Made by a program: the position numbers and the translations under genes
From: Oceanicella actignis
GTDB taxonomy: Bacteria > Pseudomonadota > Alphaproteobacteria > Rhodobacterales > Rhodobacteraceae
Assembly (NCBI RefSeq): GCF_008124525.1
Contig: NZ_VNHJ01000004.1
Span: 124,001-188,000, forward strand
DNA length: 64,000 nucleotides
Direction of reading: 5' to 3'
Notes under the pieces: generated by a model
Database searches by the model: none
What the model was told of the DNA's origin: nothing
Seen by the model: the letters and a program-made list of their open reading frames with translations, nothing else
Shown here: one piece after another, positions 24,725-32,730 of the stretch
Numbering within the stretch: position 1 is the first letter of the stretch
How the letters are laid out: each line of letters begins with the position of its first letter

Positions 24725-25465
24725 TCATCCGCGGCGGCGCGCCAGGTAGTTGGTGGTGACGAAGGCCTCGCAGCTTTCGCGATAGCGCGGCACGGGGACC
24801 GGACCGAAGGGCGTGATGCGGAACAGATCGAAGCCGCGCGCGTCGAAGAGCCGCCAGAAATCGCGAAACCATGTGCGCGTGTCGATGTTGCAGCCGCCGA
24901 ACTCGAACTGCACCAGCCGCGCCGCGTCCAGCGCCGCGCCGAAGCCCTCGAGCGCGTCCAGCTCGTGCCCCTCGACGTCCAGCTTGACCAGATCCATCGG
25001 CGCGCGCCCCAGCTCCTCGATCCAGAAGCGCTCGAAGCGCATGACGCGCACGGGCTCTTCATGGGTGAAGCGCAGGCGCGCATGATCAAGGCCGCGGCGC
25101 GTCAGGCTGCCCAGCCCCGAGCCGGGCCGGTCGGCGTGCAGGGTCGCCTCGCCCTCGCGCGCGCCAAGGGCGAAGGGGTGCACGCGCAGGCGCGGCTCGT
25201 CTGCGAAGCGCGCGCCAAGGGCGGCGACGTTGACCGCCGCGGGCTCGAACACCTCGACCCGGGCCTCGGGAAAGGCGCGCAGCAGCGCGGCGGCGTATTC
25301 GCCCGCATTGCCGCCCACATCCACGCACAGCCGCGCCGTTCGCCCGCCCAGCAGGCGGCGCGCGGCGGCGACCTCGGCCGCGGCGGTGGCCGTGCCCCAG
25401 CCCTTGCCCTGAAGGCGGGCGCAAGCGCGCTCGGCGCGCGCGAACAGATCCTGAAGCGCCTTCAT
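24725..25465 (-). CDS. FkbM-family methyltransferase
   Basis: The 246-residue protein has an S-adenosylmethionine site VDVGGNAGEYAAALL near residue 55-70, VEVFEPA in the next strand, and LVKLDVEGHELDALEGF, which is the FkbM hallmark. The family transfers methyl groups to hydroxyls of sugars or secondary metabolites. The ATG at 25465 is preceded by GGGAGGAGAG. It has no surrounding glycosyltransferase or biosynthetic genes, so its acceptor is unknown. Confidence 0.88.
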   Translation of the reverse strand: MKALQDLFARAERACARLQGKGWGTATAAAEVAAARRLLGGRTARLCVDVGGNAGEYAAALLRAFPEARVEVFEPAAVNVAALGARFADEPRLRVHPFALGAREGEATLHADRPGSGLGSLTRRGLDHARLRFTHEEPVRVMRFERFWIEELGRAPMDLVKLDVEGHELDALEGFGAALDAARLVQFEFGGCNIDTRTWFRDFWRLFDARGFDLFRITPFGPVPVPRYRESCEAFVTTNYLARRRG

Positions 25466-25646
25466 CTCTCCTCCCTCGCGCCTTGGGCGCGCGCGCAGCA
25501 TGGCGCAGCCGGGCGGGCGCCGTCCAGCCCCGGTCTTGCGCCCGCCGGCCCCGGCGCGCTATGCCCGAACGGGCCGCAGACAACCGCGCCGCAGCCGCCC
25601 CGCAGCCCCGCGCGCCCCGCGCACCCCGACGCACAGGAGACACGCC

Positions 25647-26255
25647 ATGGACGCGCCCAAGCAGCCCCCCATCCCCGCCGAACGACCCGAGACGCTTGCC
25701 CGGCGGGTCGAGCTGGCGGTCGAGCACGGCCTTTGGGGCGCGCGGCTGCTGACCTTTCTTGCGGTGCTGGCCAGCCTGGCGGCCTCGATCGCCATGTATT
25801 ACATCACCATCGTCGATGCCGGGCTGCTGTTCCATCACGTCCTGAGCTATGGCGACCCGGCCAAGCTGGCCGCCGAGCGCGCCGAGCTGCGCGCCGAGAC
25901 GATCACCCATGTGGTCGAGGTGGTGGACGGATTTCTGCTGGCGACGGTGCTGCTGATCTTCGCGCTCGGGCTTTACGAGCTGTTCATCAGCCCGCTCGAC
26001 CCCGCCCGCGGCTCGCGCTTCTACTCGAAGGTGCTGGTGATCCGGGATCTTGACGACCTCAAGTCGCGGCTGGGCAAGGTGGTGGTGATGATCCTGATCG
26101 TGAAGCTGTTCGAAAGCGGTCTCGACATGAAGCTGACCACGCCGCTCGACCTGCTGACCTTCGCCGGGGCGGTGGCGCTGATCGGGGTGGCGCTTTACGT
26201 CTCGCACAGCCATGCGCTGCCGGGCGCGCATCGCGACTCGGAGCGCGGGCATTGA
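25647..26255 (+). CDS. YqhA/UPF0114 family inner-membrane protein
   Basis: The 202-residue protein has four likely membrane helices and the family signature FLLATVLLIFALGLYELFIS followed by LVIRDLDDLKSRLGKVVVMI. The function of this family is unknown. AGGAGACACGCC precedes the ATG. Its stop overlaps the TTG start of the next gene (TTGA), so the two are translationally coupled and may act together. Confidence 0.88.
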   Translation: MDAPKQPPIPAERPETLARRVELAVEHGLWGARLLTFLAVLASLAASIAMYYITIVDAGLLFHHVLSYGDPAKLAAERAELRAETITHVVEVVDGFLLATVLLIFALGLYELFISPLDPARGSRFYSKVLVIRDLDDLKSRLGKVVVMILIVKLFESGLDMKLTTPLDLLTFAGAVALIGVALYVSHSHALPGAHRDSERGH

Positions 26256-26836
26256 CCCCCCCGCGCCCGCGCGCGGCCGCACAGCTGTTGCTGGTGCTGC
26301 TGACCTGCACGGCGGCGTATCTGACCTTTCGCTTCCTCTTCAACGCCTCGGACAGCTTCCCCTTCAGCCAGGAGCTGCTGCTGGTCTTCATCGGCGCGGT
26401 GGCGACGGTTCTGATCACCGCCGCGCTCATCAACCGGCAGACCGAGCTCGAGCTGCGCAAGGAGGGGCAGGTTCTGCTGCTCGACCGCAAGTCGGGGGTG
26501 TATTTCGCGCTGATCGAGCATCTGGGCGAGATCGTCGAGAAGGGCCGCCTCGAGGAAGAGGCGCTGGCCGAGCTGCGCGTGCTCAATCACAAGCTGGCGA
26601 TGGTGGCCGACGGCGACGTCATCCGCCATTTCGGCGAGGTGCTGAGCCGGCTCGAGCGGGCGGTGCGCGACGGCGACATCTCGGATGACGAGCAGGACCG
26701 CATCATGCGCGCCGCGGCCGAGCTGACCTGGTGGATGCGCCGCGATCTTCTGGGCCGCTTCGTGGACGAGGACCCCGAGGCGGTGCTGCGCGCGATCCGC
26801 GCCAACAACGCCGGGCTGGAGAGCGCGGGCGGCTGA
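26252..26836 (+). CDS. Membrane protein with a cytoplasmic helical domain, unknown function
   Basis: The 194-residue product has two membrane helices (about 10-28 and 40-60) followed by a charged, mostly helical cytoplasmic part with ALINRQTELELRKEGQVLLL and FALIEHLGEIVEKGRL. I do not recognise the family. The start is a TTG overlapping the stop of the YqhA-like gene; there is no better ATG near this point. Gene pairing suggests it is a partner of the YqhA-like protein. Confidence 0.72.
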   Translation: MTPPRPRAAAQLLLVLLTCTAAYLTFRFLFNASDSFPFSQELLLVFIGAVATVLITAALINRQTELELRKEGQVLLLDRKSGVYFALIEHLGEIVEKGRLEEEALAELRVLNHKLAMVADGDVIRHFGEVLSRLERAVRDGDISDDEQDRIMRAAAELTWWMRRDLLGRFVDEDPEAVLRAIRANNAGLESAGG

Positions 26837-26921
26837 GCGGGCCTTGCGCCCCCGCCGCTCGGCGCGCCCCCCCCCGAACGCCCCCGCGAACGCGCCTTGC
26901 GCGGCGGCGGGCGACCAGGCG

Positions 26922-26952
26922 AAAGGGGCCGGAGCGTCGCCGCTCCGGCCCC
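26922..26952 (-). terminator. Terminator of the Bax inhibitor-1 gene
   Basis: GGGGCCGGAGCG (26925-26936) and CGCTCCGGCCCC (26941-26952) form a perfect 12-bp stem with a 4-nt loop. On the minus strand it is followed by TTTC. It also lies after the rightward gene ending at 26836, so it could serve both directions. Confidence 0.7.
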
Positions 26953-26975
26953 TCGCCGTTCCGCCTGACCGCGGT

Positions 26976-27695
26976 TCACTCGCGATTGCCGAGGAACTGC
27001 AGCAGGAACATGAACATGTTGATGAAGTCCAGATAGAGCCGCAGCGCACCCATGATCGAGGCCTTGCCCATCATGGCCTCGCCCTCGGCGCCCATCTGCG
27101 ACATGCCCAGATACTCGTTCTTGATCTGCTGGGTGTCATAGGCCGTCAGCCCGGCGAAGATCAGCACGCCCACCACCGAGATGGCGAACTGCAGCGCCGA
27201 CGAGACCAGGAAGATGTTCACGATCGAGGCCACGATCAGCCCGATCACGCCCATCACCAGGAACGTGCCGAAGCCGCTCAGGTCGCGCTTGGTGACGTAG
27301 CCGTAAAGGCTGAGCCCGCCGAAGGCGATCGCGGTCACGAAGAAGGTCTGCGCGATCGACACGCCGGTGTAGACCGCGAAGATGAAGGACATCGACGCGC
27401 CCATCAGCGCCGCGAACCCCCAGAAGACGAGCTGCGCCGTCGCCTGGCTCATGCGGTTGATCGAGGCGCTGAAGGCGAAGACCACCAGCAGAGGCGCGAA
27501 CATCACGACGTATTTCTGCGGCCCGCCGTAAATCGCGGCCAGAAGCGTCGGCGAGGTGCCGATGACGTAGGCCACGACGCCCGTGATCGCCATGGCCGCG
27601 GCCATGAGGCCGTAGACACGGTTCATGTAGGCGCGAAGGCCTTCGTCGATGGCCGCCGCGGCGCGGCTGCGCGCGACGGTCTGATAGTTGCTCAT
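26976..27695 (-). CDS. Bax inhibitor-1 / YccA family integral membrane protein
   Basis: The 239-residue protein has seven hydrophobic helices after a short cytoplasmic N terminus (MSNYQTVARSR). It has family motifs such as YGLMAAAMAITGVVAY and YDTQQIKNEY near the end. Bacterial members act as inner-membrane pH-sensitive calcium leaks or modulate FtsH (YccA). Function here is inferred from the family. The ATG at 27695 is chosen since upstream codons are unrelated. A good promoter with a -35 of TTGAAG lies 86 bp upstream. Confidence 0.9.
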   Translation of the reverse strand: MSNYQTVARSRAAAAIDEGLRAYMNRVYGLMAAAMAITGVVAYVIGTSPTLLAAIYGGPQKYVVMFAPLLVVFAFSASINRMSQATAQLVFWGFAALMGASMSFIFAVYTGVSIAQTFFVTAIAFGGLSLYGYVTKRDLSGFGTFLVMGVIGLIVASIVNIFLVSSALQFAISVVGVLIFAGLTAYDTQQIKNEYLGMSQMGAEGEAMMGKASIMGALRLYLDFINMFMFLLQFLGNRE

Positions 27696-27780
27696 GCGTC
27701 TCACCCTGTTCGGTTCGTTGAGGCGTTGTTGAACTGCGCTGCGTGTTGCGTTTGCTGCGGGCGCAATGCGCCCATGCATG

Positions 27781-27809
27781 TATATTGTCGCGCGCGCTCC
27801 CATCTTCAA
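27781..27809 (-). promoter_or_regulatory. Promoter of the Bax inhibitor-1 gene, possibly heat-shock type
   Basis: On the minus strand TTGAAG (27804-27809) is followed by a 17-bp spacer and AATATA (27781-27786). The -35, preceded by C, reads CTTGAAG, as in both sigma-70 and alphaproteobacterial sigma-32 promoters. The -10 suits sigma-70 better than sigma-32. Confidence 0.55.
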
Positions 27810-27836
27810 GGGGCAGCTGCGAAAGGAGAGGCCGAA

Positions 27837-28421
27837 ATGATCCGCGCGTTCCTGGCCCTGACGCCCCCGCCCGAGACGGCGCAGACCCTGGCCGAGCTGG
27901 CCGAGCGCATCGGCGAGGGGCGCCCCGTGCCCGCGGCCAACATGCACCTGACGCTGGCCTTTCTGGGCGACCGGCGCCCGGCCGAGCTCGAGGAGCTGGC
28001 GCTTGATCTGGACGGGCGCGCCCTGCCCGCCTTCGATCTGCGCATCGAGGGGCTGGGCGCGTTCGGCCCGCCCGCGCGCCCGCGCTCGGTGCATGCGCTG
28101 GCGCGGCCCGATCCGGCGCTGCGGCGGCTGCGGGCGGCGGCGCGCTCGGCCGCGGCCGCGATCGGCGCGCCGCTGGCGCAGGAGCGTTTCGTGCCGCATC
28201 TGACGCTGGCGCGGTTTTCGGCCTCGCGCCCGGCGGGGCCGGGGCTGGCGCGCTTTCTGGCGCAATCGGCGGGGCTGCGGCTGCCGCCTTTCCGCGTCGC
28301 GGCGTTCAGCCTGATGCGCTCGACGCTGAGCGCGGCCGGCGCGCGATATGACGAGATGGCGCGCTTCGCCCTGTCCCCGCCCGCGCATGTGGGCGAGGCG
28401 CTCGGCGAAGACGAGGGCTGA
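27837..28421 (+). CDS. thpR: RNA 2',3'-cyclic phosphodiesterase (2'-5' RNA ligase family)
   Basis: The 194-residue protein carries the two catalytic HxT motifs of the 2H phosphoesterase superfamily: HLTLAF at residue 37 and HLTLAR at residue 121. Length and start (MIRAFLALTPP) match ThpR/LigT. These enzymes open 2',3'-cyclic phosphates and can join tRNA halves in vitro. AAAGGAGG precedes the ATG. It diverges from the Bax inhibitor-1 gene and converges on the DUF1127 gene, with 16 bp between stops. Confidence 0.9.
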   Translation: MIRAFLALTPPPETAQTLAELAERIGEGRPVPAANMHLTLAFLGDRRPAELEELALDLDGRALPAFDLRIEGLGAFGPPARPRSVHALARPDPALRRLRAAARSAAAAIGAPLAQERFVPHLTLARFSASRPAGPGLARFLAQSAGLRLPPFRVAAFSLMRSTLSAAGARYDEMARFALSPPAHVGEALGEDEG

Positions 28422-28437
28422 CGCCGCGCGGCGCGCC

Positions 28438-28668
28438 TCAGGCGCGCCCGGCCGGGGCGTCCCAGAAGGGGCGGGCGGCTTCGGCGCGGGCGGCCTCGGG
28501 GTCGATGCCCAGATCGGCCAGCCGGGCGGCGTCGAGCCGCGCCAGGGCGCGGCGCTCGGCCGCCAGGCGCAGCATCAGCGCGGCGCGGCCGAGGGCGGCG
28601 CGCATACCGCGCGAAAGCGAGAACCCCGGAGCGGCGAGCATGGAAGCGCGGTCTGCGGTGCGGATCAT
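28438..28668 (-). CDS. DUF1127 (YjiS-like) small protein
   Basis: The 76-residue protein has a basic, Ala/Arg-rich helix followed by the DUF1127 signature LARLDAARLADLGIDPEAARAE (quoted in parts: LARLDAARL, ADLGIDPEA) and ends AARPFWDA. Small DUF1127 proteins in alphaproteobacteria are linked to RNA binding and phosphate or stress regulation; this one has not been assigned. GGAGAAG precedes the ATG. It diverges from a LysR gene, and a 25-bp inverted repeat lies 21 bp upstream. Confidence 0.82.
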   Translation of the reverse strand: MIRTADRASMLAAPGFSLSRGMRAALGRAALMLRLAAERRALARLDAARLADLGIDPEAARAEAARPFWDAPAGRA

Positions 28669-28689
28669 TGATCTTCTCCATCAACAATT

Positions 28690-28714
28690 GTGATGCTAAC
28701 TGCTGTCGCATCAC
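28690..28714. promoter_or_regulatory. Candidate LysR operator between the DUF1127 and LysR genes
   Basis: GTGATGC (28690-28696) and GCATCAC (28708-28714) form a perfect 7-bp inverted repeat with an 11-bp centre, which fits the T-N11-A pattern of LysR sites. It lies 21 bp upstream of the DUF1127 start and 77 bp upstream of the LysR start. Confidence 0.5.
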
Positions 28715-28791
28715 CGTGATTGATTCCGTAGCGCGCGCCGCGTATATTTGCCAAACGAATGTTGGTGACCCCTTTCATCACGGAATGAGAT

Positions 28792-29673
28792 ATGCGCCGC
28801 AATCTTGACCTGACCGCCCTGCGCAGCTTCGTCGCCGTCGTCGACGCGGGGGGCGTGACGCGCGCCGCCGCGCGGCTGAACCTGACGCAATCGGCCGTCT
28901 CGATGCAGATCAAGCGGCTCGAGGAAAGCGTGGGCCAGCCGCTGCTCGACCGCTCGGGGCGCGGCGTGACGCTGACCGGACAGGGCGAGCTGCTGCTGTC
29001 CTACGCGCGGCGCATGGTGGCGCTCAACGACGAGGCATGGGGCCGCCTGACCGGCCAGGCCTATGAGGGCGAGGTGGTGCTGGGCGTGCCCTCGGACATC
29101 GTCTATCCCTCGCTGCCGGCGGCGCTTCAGCGCATCGCGCGCGAGTATCCGCGGGCCAAGGTGACGCTGGTCTCGTCCTACACGCGCCGCCTGCGCGAGC
29201 TGCTGGCGCGCGGCAAGGCCGACATCATCCTGACCACCGAGGGCGCCTGCGGGCCGGGGGGCGAGACGCTGGCGCGCTCGGCGCTGGTATGGGTCGGCGC
29301 GCCGGGCGGCGCGGCCTGGCGGGCGCGGCCGCTGCGTCTGGCGTTCGAGAACAACTGCATCTTCCGCGCGCCCGTGCAGGCGGCGCTGGACGCGGCCGGG
29401 ATCGAGTGGGAGATGGCCGTGACCTCGGACAGCACCCGCACCATCGAGGCGACCGTGTCGGCCGATCTGGCGGTGCATGCGGCGGTGAGCGACAACATCC
29501 CCCCCTATTTCGAAGAGATCCGCCACGGCGGCGCCCTGCCCGACCTGCCCGAGACGCTGATCAACCTGTATCTTTCGCCCGCCGCGCGCGACAGCCTGAC
29601 CGGCCGCGTCGCCCAGATCGTGCGCGAGGCCTACGCCGCCCGCCCCGGCCCGGCCATGGCCGCGGCCGAGTGA
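28792..29673 (+). CDS. LysR-family transcriptional regulator (LrhA-like)
   Basis: The 293-residue protein has an N-terminal helix-turn-helix (residues 5-60: LTALRSFVAVVDAGGVTRAA, NLTQSAVSMQIKRLE) and a periplasmic-binding-like effector domain from about residue 90. It resembles the LrhA/HexA branch. It diverges from the DUF1127 gene, so that small gene is its most probable target, along with itself. The ligand is unknown. The Shine-Dalgarno sequence is weak (GGAATGA). Confidence 0.9.
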   Translation: MRRNLDLTALRSFVAVVDAGGVTRAAARLNLTQSAVSMQIKRLEESVGQPLLDRSGRGVTLTGQGELLLSYARRMVALNDEAWGRLTGQAYEGEVVLGVPSDIVYPSLPAALQRIAREYPRAKVTLVSSYTRRLRELLARGKADIILTTEGACGPGGETLARSALVWVGAPGGAAWRARPLRLAFENNCIFRAPVQAALDAAGIEWEMAVTSDSTRTIEATVSADLAVHAAVSDNIPPYFEEIRHGGALPDLPETLINLYLSPAARDSLTGRVAQIVREAYAARPGPAMAAAE

Positions 29674-30033
29674 GCGCCCCGCGCCCGCGGCGCATTCATG
29701 CCCCCCGCGCCCGCCGCGCACGCATGACCAACCCCGCGCCCGCGGCGCATTCATGACCCCGCGCCCGCCGCGCACGCATGACCAACCCCGCGCCCGCGGC
29801 GCATTCATGACCCCGCGCCCGCCGCGCGGTCCGGCCAGCTCGCGCGGCCGTCGCCGCCCGGCGGGGGCCGCGGCGCGCAGGACGTCGCCCCGATCGGCGG
29901 CCCGGCGCCCCCGGCCGCCCCTTGCGGCCCCCGCGCCGGCCGGAGGCAAGACGCGGCGCCGGGCCGATGCCGGGCGGAACGCGGGGCGGGGCGCAAGACG
30001 GGGCGCAAGACGGGGCGCCGCGCAGGAGGCGCC
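29674..30033. repeat. Gene-free spacer with a 54-55 bp tandem repeat (29676-29828)
   Basis: No supportable gene lies here. From 29676 to 29828 a unit of 54-55 bp recurs about 2.7 times; the marker CGCATTCATG falls at 29691, 29746 and 29800. Each unit also contains the sub-repeat CGCGCCCGC. The rest of the spacer is GC-rich without recognisable signals. It separates convergent LysR and quinone oxidoreductase genes. Confidence 0.75.
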
Positions 30034-30993
30034 TCAGGGGATCAGCACCACCTTGCCCATCGCGCGGCGCGTGCGCAGCAGGTCCAGCGCCTCGTTCGCC
30101 TGCTCGAGCGGCAGCCGGTCCGAGACATGGGGGCGCAGCCGCCCCTCGAGCCGCCACGCGATCAGCTGCCGCGCCGAGCGCGCCACGCGCTCGGGGCGCA
30201 GCTTCGGATAGGCCCCCCACCAGAAGCCGATCACGGTCAGGTTCTTGACCAGCAGGATGTTGGCCGGGATCTGCGGAACCTCGCCCGAAGCGAAGCCGAT
30301 CGGCAGAAGGCGCCCGTCGGGGCGGCAGGCGCGCATGGCGGCGCGGAACTGCTCGCCGCCGACGGGATCGTAGACCACGTCCGCGCCGCCCAGCGCCAGC
30401 GTCGCCTCGCGGATGTCCTCGGCGCTGGAATCGATCAGGTGATCGGCGCCGCGCGAGCGCGCCAGCGCCAGCTTCTTGGGGCCCGAGGCGCAGGCGATCA
30501 CGCGCGCGCCCATCAGCTTGCCGACCTCGACCGCCGTCAGGCCGACCCCGCCCGCCGCGCCCAGAACCAGCAGCGTCTCGCCCGCTTGCAGCCCCGCCTT
30601 CCAGTCCAGCGCCATGTGCGAGGTGCCGTAGGCGACCAGGAAGGCCGCGGCCTCGTCCGAGGGGATGGCGTCGGGGACCTCGACGCAGGCGGCCGCGGGG
30701 GCCAGGACCGCCTCGGCGAAGCCGCCCCAGCCGCAGGCGGCGGCCACGCGCGCGCCAAGGGCGGGGCGCTCGACGCCCGGGCCCAGCGCCTCGACCACGC
30801 CGCAGACCTCGCCGCCCGGGGCGAAGGGCGGCTCGGGGCGCAGCTGATACTTGCCCTGGGTCATCAGCGTGTCGGCGAAGTTCACGCCGCAGGCCGCGAC
30901 GCGGATGCGCACCTGGCCCGGTCCGGGCTCGGGCGCGGGCACGTCGTCAAGGCGCAGCCTTGCGCCGGGTTCGTGGATGCGCATGGCGCGCAT
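30034..30993 (-). CDS. NADPH:quinone oxidoreductase-like, zinc-independent MDR family
   Basis: The 319-residue protein starts MRAMRIHEPGARLRLDDVPA, has the substrate-domain stretch GVNFADTLMTQGKY, and an NADPH Rossmann motif GAAGGVGLTAVEVGKLMGA near residue 148. It lacks the Cys set of zinc alcohol dehydrogenases, so a reductase acting on quinones or enoyl substrates is likely. GGAGGAGGCCCC precedes the ATG at 30993. It stands alone and diverges from the DUF2332 gene. Confidence 0.88.
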   Translation of the reverse strand: MRAMRIHEPGARLRLDDVPAPEPGPGQVRIRVAACGVNFADTLMTQGKYQLRPEPPFAPGGEVCGVVEALGPGVERPALGARVAAACGWGGFAEAVLAPAAACVEVPDAIPSDEAAAFLVAYGTSHMALDWKAGLQAGETLLVLGAAGGVGLTAVEVGKLMGARVIACASGPKKLALARSRGADHLIDSSAEDIREATLALGGADVVYDPVGGEQFRAAMRACRPDGRLLPIGFASGEVPQIPANILLVKNLTVIGFWWGAYPKLRPERVARSARQLIAWRLEGRLRPHVSDRLPLEQANEALDLLRTRRAMGKVVLIP

Positions 30994-31110
30994 GGGGCCT
31001 CCTCCGATTCCGTTTCGCCCGTTTTCATGCCATGATGAAGCCCGCGCCGCCATGCCCCCGGCCGCCATGCCAGGGGCGCCGCGCTCGGATGTCCGCCGCA
31101 AGAGCCCGCA

Positions 31111-32169
31111 ATGCCCGCACCCGCCCCCCTGCCCGCAGTCGCCGAGGCCTTCGCGCGCCAGGCCGAGGCCTGCGCGGCGATGGGCTCGGACTTCACCGCG
31201 CGCCTGTGCGCCGCGCTGCCCGAGGCCCTGCCCGCCGACGCCGCCTTCGGGGCGCGCGTCCTGCGCTGGCCCGGCGACCCGTGGAAGGACGCGCTGGCGC
31301 TGCGCGTGTGCGGCGCGCTGCACGCCCTGGCGCGTTCGGGCGCCGCGCCCGAGCTGACCGAAGCCTGGCCGCCGCGGCTGCGCGCGGACCCGATCGCGGC
31401 GGCGGCGCGGGCGATCCGCGCGCATGACGCGCGGCTGCTGCCCTGGCTCGACAGCCCGCCGCAAACGAACGAGACGGCCCGCGCCTCGGCGCTCCTGGGC
31501 GGCGCGCTGCACCTTGCCGCGCAGCTGCGCATGCCGCTCGAGATCCTCGAGCTCGGCGCCTCGGCGGGGTTGAACATGGCCTTCGACCTTTATCGGCACG
31601 AGCTGGGCGAGGCCGGCGCCTGGGGCGACGCGCGCGCGCCGGTGCGCCTGTCATGCGCATGGCGGGGACCGCCCCCGCCGCTGGACGCGCCGCTCGAGAT
31701 CGCCGCGCGGGCGGGCGTCGATCTGCGCCCCGCCGATCCGGCCCGGCCCGAGGATCGCGAGCGGCTGCTGGCCTATGTCTGGCCCGACCAGGCCGAGCGG
31801 CTGGCGCGCGCCGAGGCGGCGCTGGACTTCGCCGCCGCGCAGCCCTGGCGGGTCGAGAAAGGCGAGGCGGCCGCGTGGCTTGACGCGCGGCTGAACGCGC
31901 CGCCCGCGCCGGGACGCGCGCGCGTGGTCATGCACAGCATCGTCTGGCCCTACCTGCCGCCCGACAGCCGGGCGCGCATCCGCGCCGCCATGGCCCGCGC
32001 CGGCGCGCGCGCCGCGTCCGATGCGCCGCTGGCCTGGCTGCGCATGGAGCCGGACGACGTTCCGGGCTCGGCGGCGCTGACGCTGCGCGTATGGCCGGAC
32101 GGGCGCAGCCGCGTGCTCGGGCGCGCGGATTTTCACGGCCGCTGGGTCGCGTGGGAAGGGGGCGCGTAG
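31111..32169 (+). CDS. DUF2332 family protein
   Basis: The 352-residue protein matches DUF2332: FARQAEACAAMGSDFTARLC at the start, LPWLDSPPQTNETARASALL near residue 110, and ILELGASAGLNMAFDLYRHE near 145-165, which resembles a methyltransferase-like nucleotide loop. A late HSIVWPYLPPDSR motif is also typical. The biochemical function of the family is unknown. The ribosome-binding site is weak (AAGAG). It has no operon partner. Confidence 0.85.
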   Translation: MPAPAPLPAVAEAFARQAEACAAMGSDFTARLCAALPEALPADAAFGARVLRWPGDPWKDALALRVCGALHALARSGAAPELTEAWPPRLRADPIAAAARAIRAHDARLLPWLDSPPQTNETARASALLGGALHLAAQLRMPLEILELGASAGLNMAFDLYRHELGEAGAWGDARAPVRLSCAWRGPPPPLDAPLEIAARAGVDLRPADPARPEDRERLLAYVWPDQAERLARAEAALDFAAAQPWRVEKGEAAAWLDARLNAPPAPGRARVVMHSIVWPYLPPDSRARIRAAMARAGARAASDAPLAWLRMEPDDVPGSAALTLRVWPDGRSRVLGRADFHGRWVAWEGGA

Positions 32170-32240
32170 GACGGGGGCGCGCGGGACGGGGGCGCGTGGG
32201 ACGGGGTCGCGCGGGACGGGGTCGCGCGGGACGGGGCGCC
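32169..32240. repeat. 15-bp tandem repeat after the DUF2332 gene
   Basis: A unit of the form GGACGGGGNCGCGNG recurs about 4.7 times in register from 32169. It begins at the stop codon of the DUF2332 gene. Unit variants differ at one or two positions. Confidence 0.8.
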
Positions 32241-32730
32241 GGAGCGACGGCTTGTCCATGACGGCCCAAGGCATGGCGGCGCGCGGACAAGGCAAGGCCA
32301 TTCGCCGGCGTGAGGGGCCGGCCAGCGCCGCATCCCGCGCGCGGGGCGGAAAGCCTGGCGCCGCCGCCTCCCGGCGCCGATGCCAACCGGCATCCCCGCG
32401 CGGCGCGCAAAGGGGCGCCCCGCTCCGCCCGCCACGCCAAGCGGCATGCCCGCGCGCCAGGGGAGGAGCGGAGAGAAAAGGCATGCCGCGCGTGCGCAAA
32501 AGGGTGTGGCCGGCGCATGCGCGTGCGTTGCGCCGTGCAGCCCCCGACCCGCGCCGCATTTCCGCACGCCCGCATCCTCGCCGCCGGGCGTGCGCGATCG
32601 CGCCGGCCGCGCAAGGCAACCCTTGCCGCGACGCAGCATTTGGGCCATATGCCGGGGCAACTCCATCAGACGGCGGCGCGGCCGGGCCGGCGACGGCCGC
32701 CCGGGCGCGCGCTCTTTCAAAGGCGCATCC
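32241..32730. other. Spacer upstream of typA without a supportable gene
   Basis: About 490 bp with no frame showing a recognisable protein or good start site. It contains several GCATGCC-type short palindromic words (for example near 32444-32450 and 32480-32490). It must hold the typA promoter, but I could not pick a convincing -35/-10 pair. TTTCAAAGGCGC just before the typA ATG supplies a modest ribosome-binding site. Confidence 0.5.
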
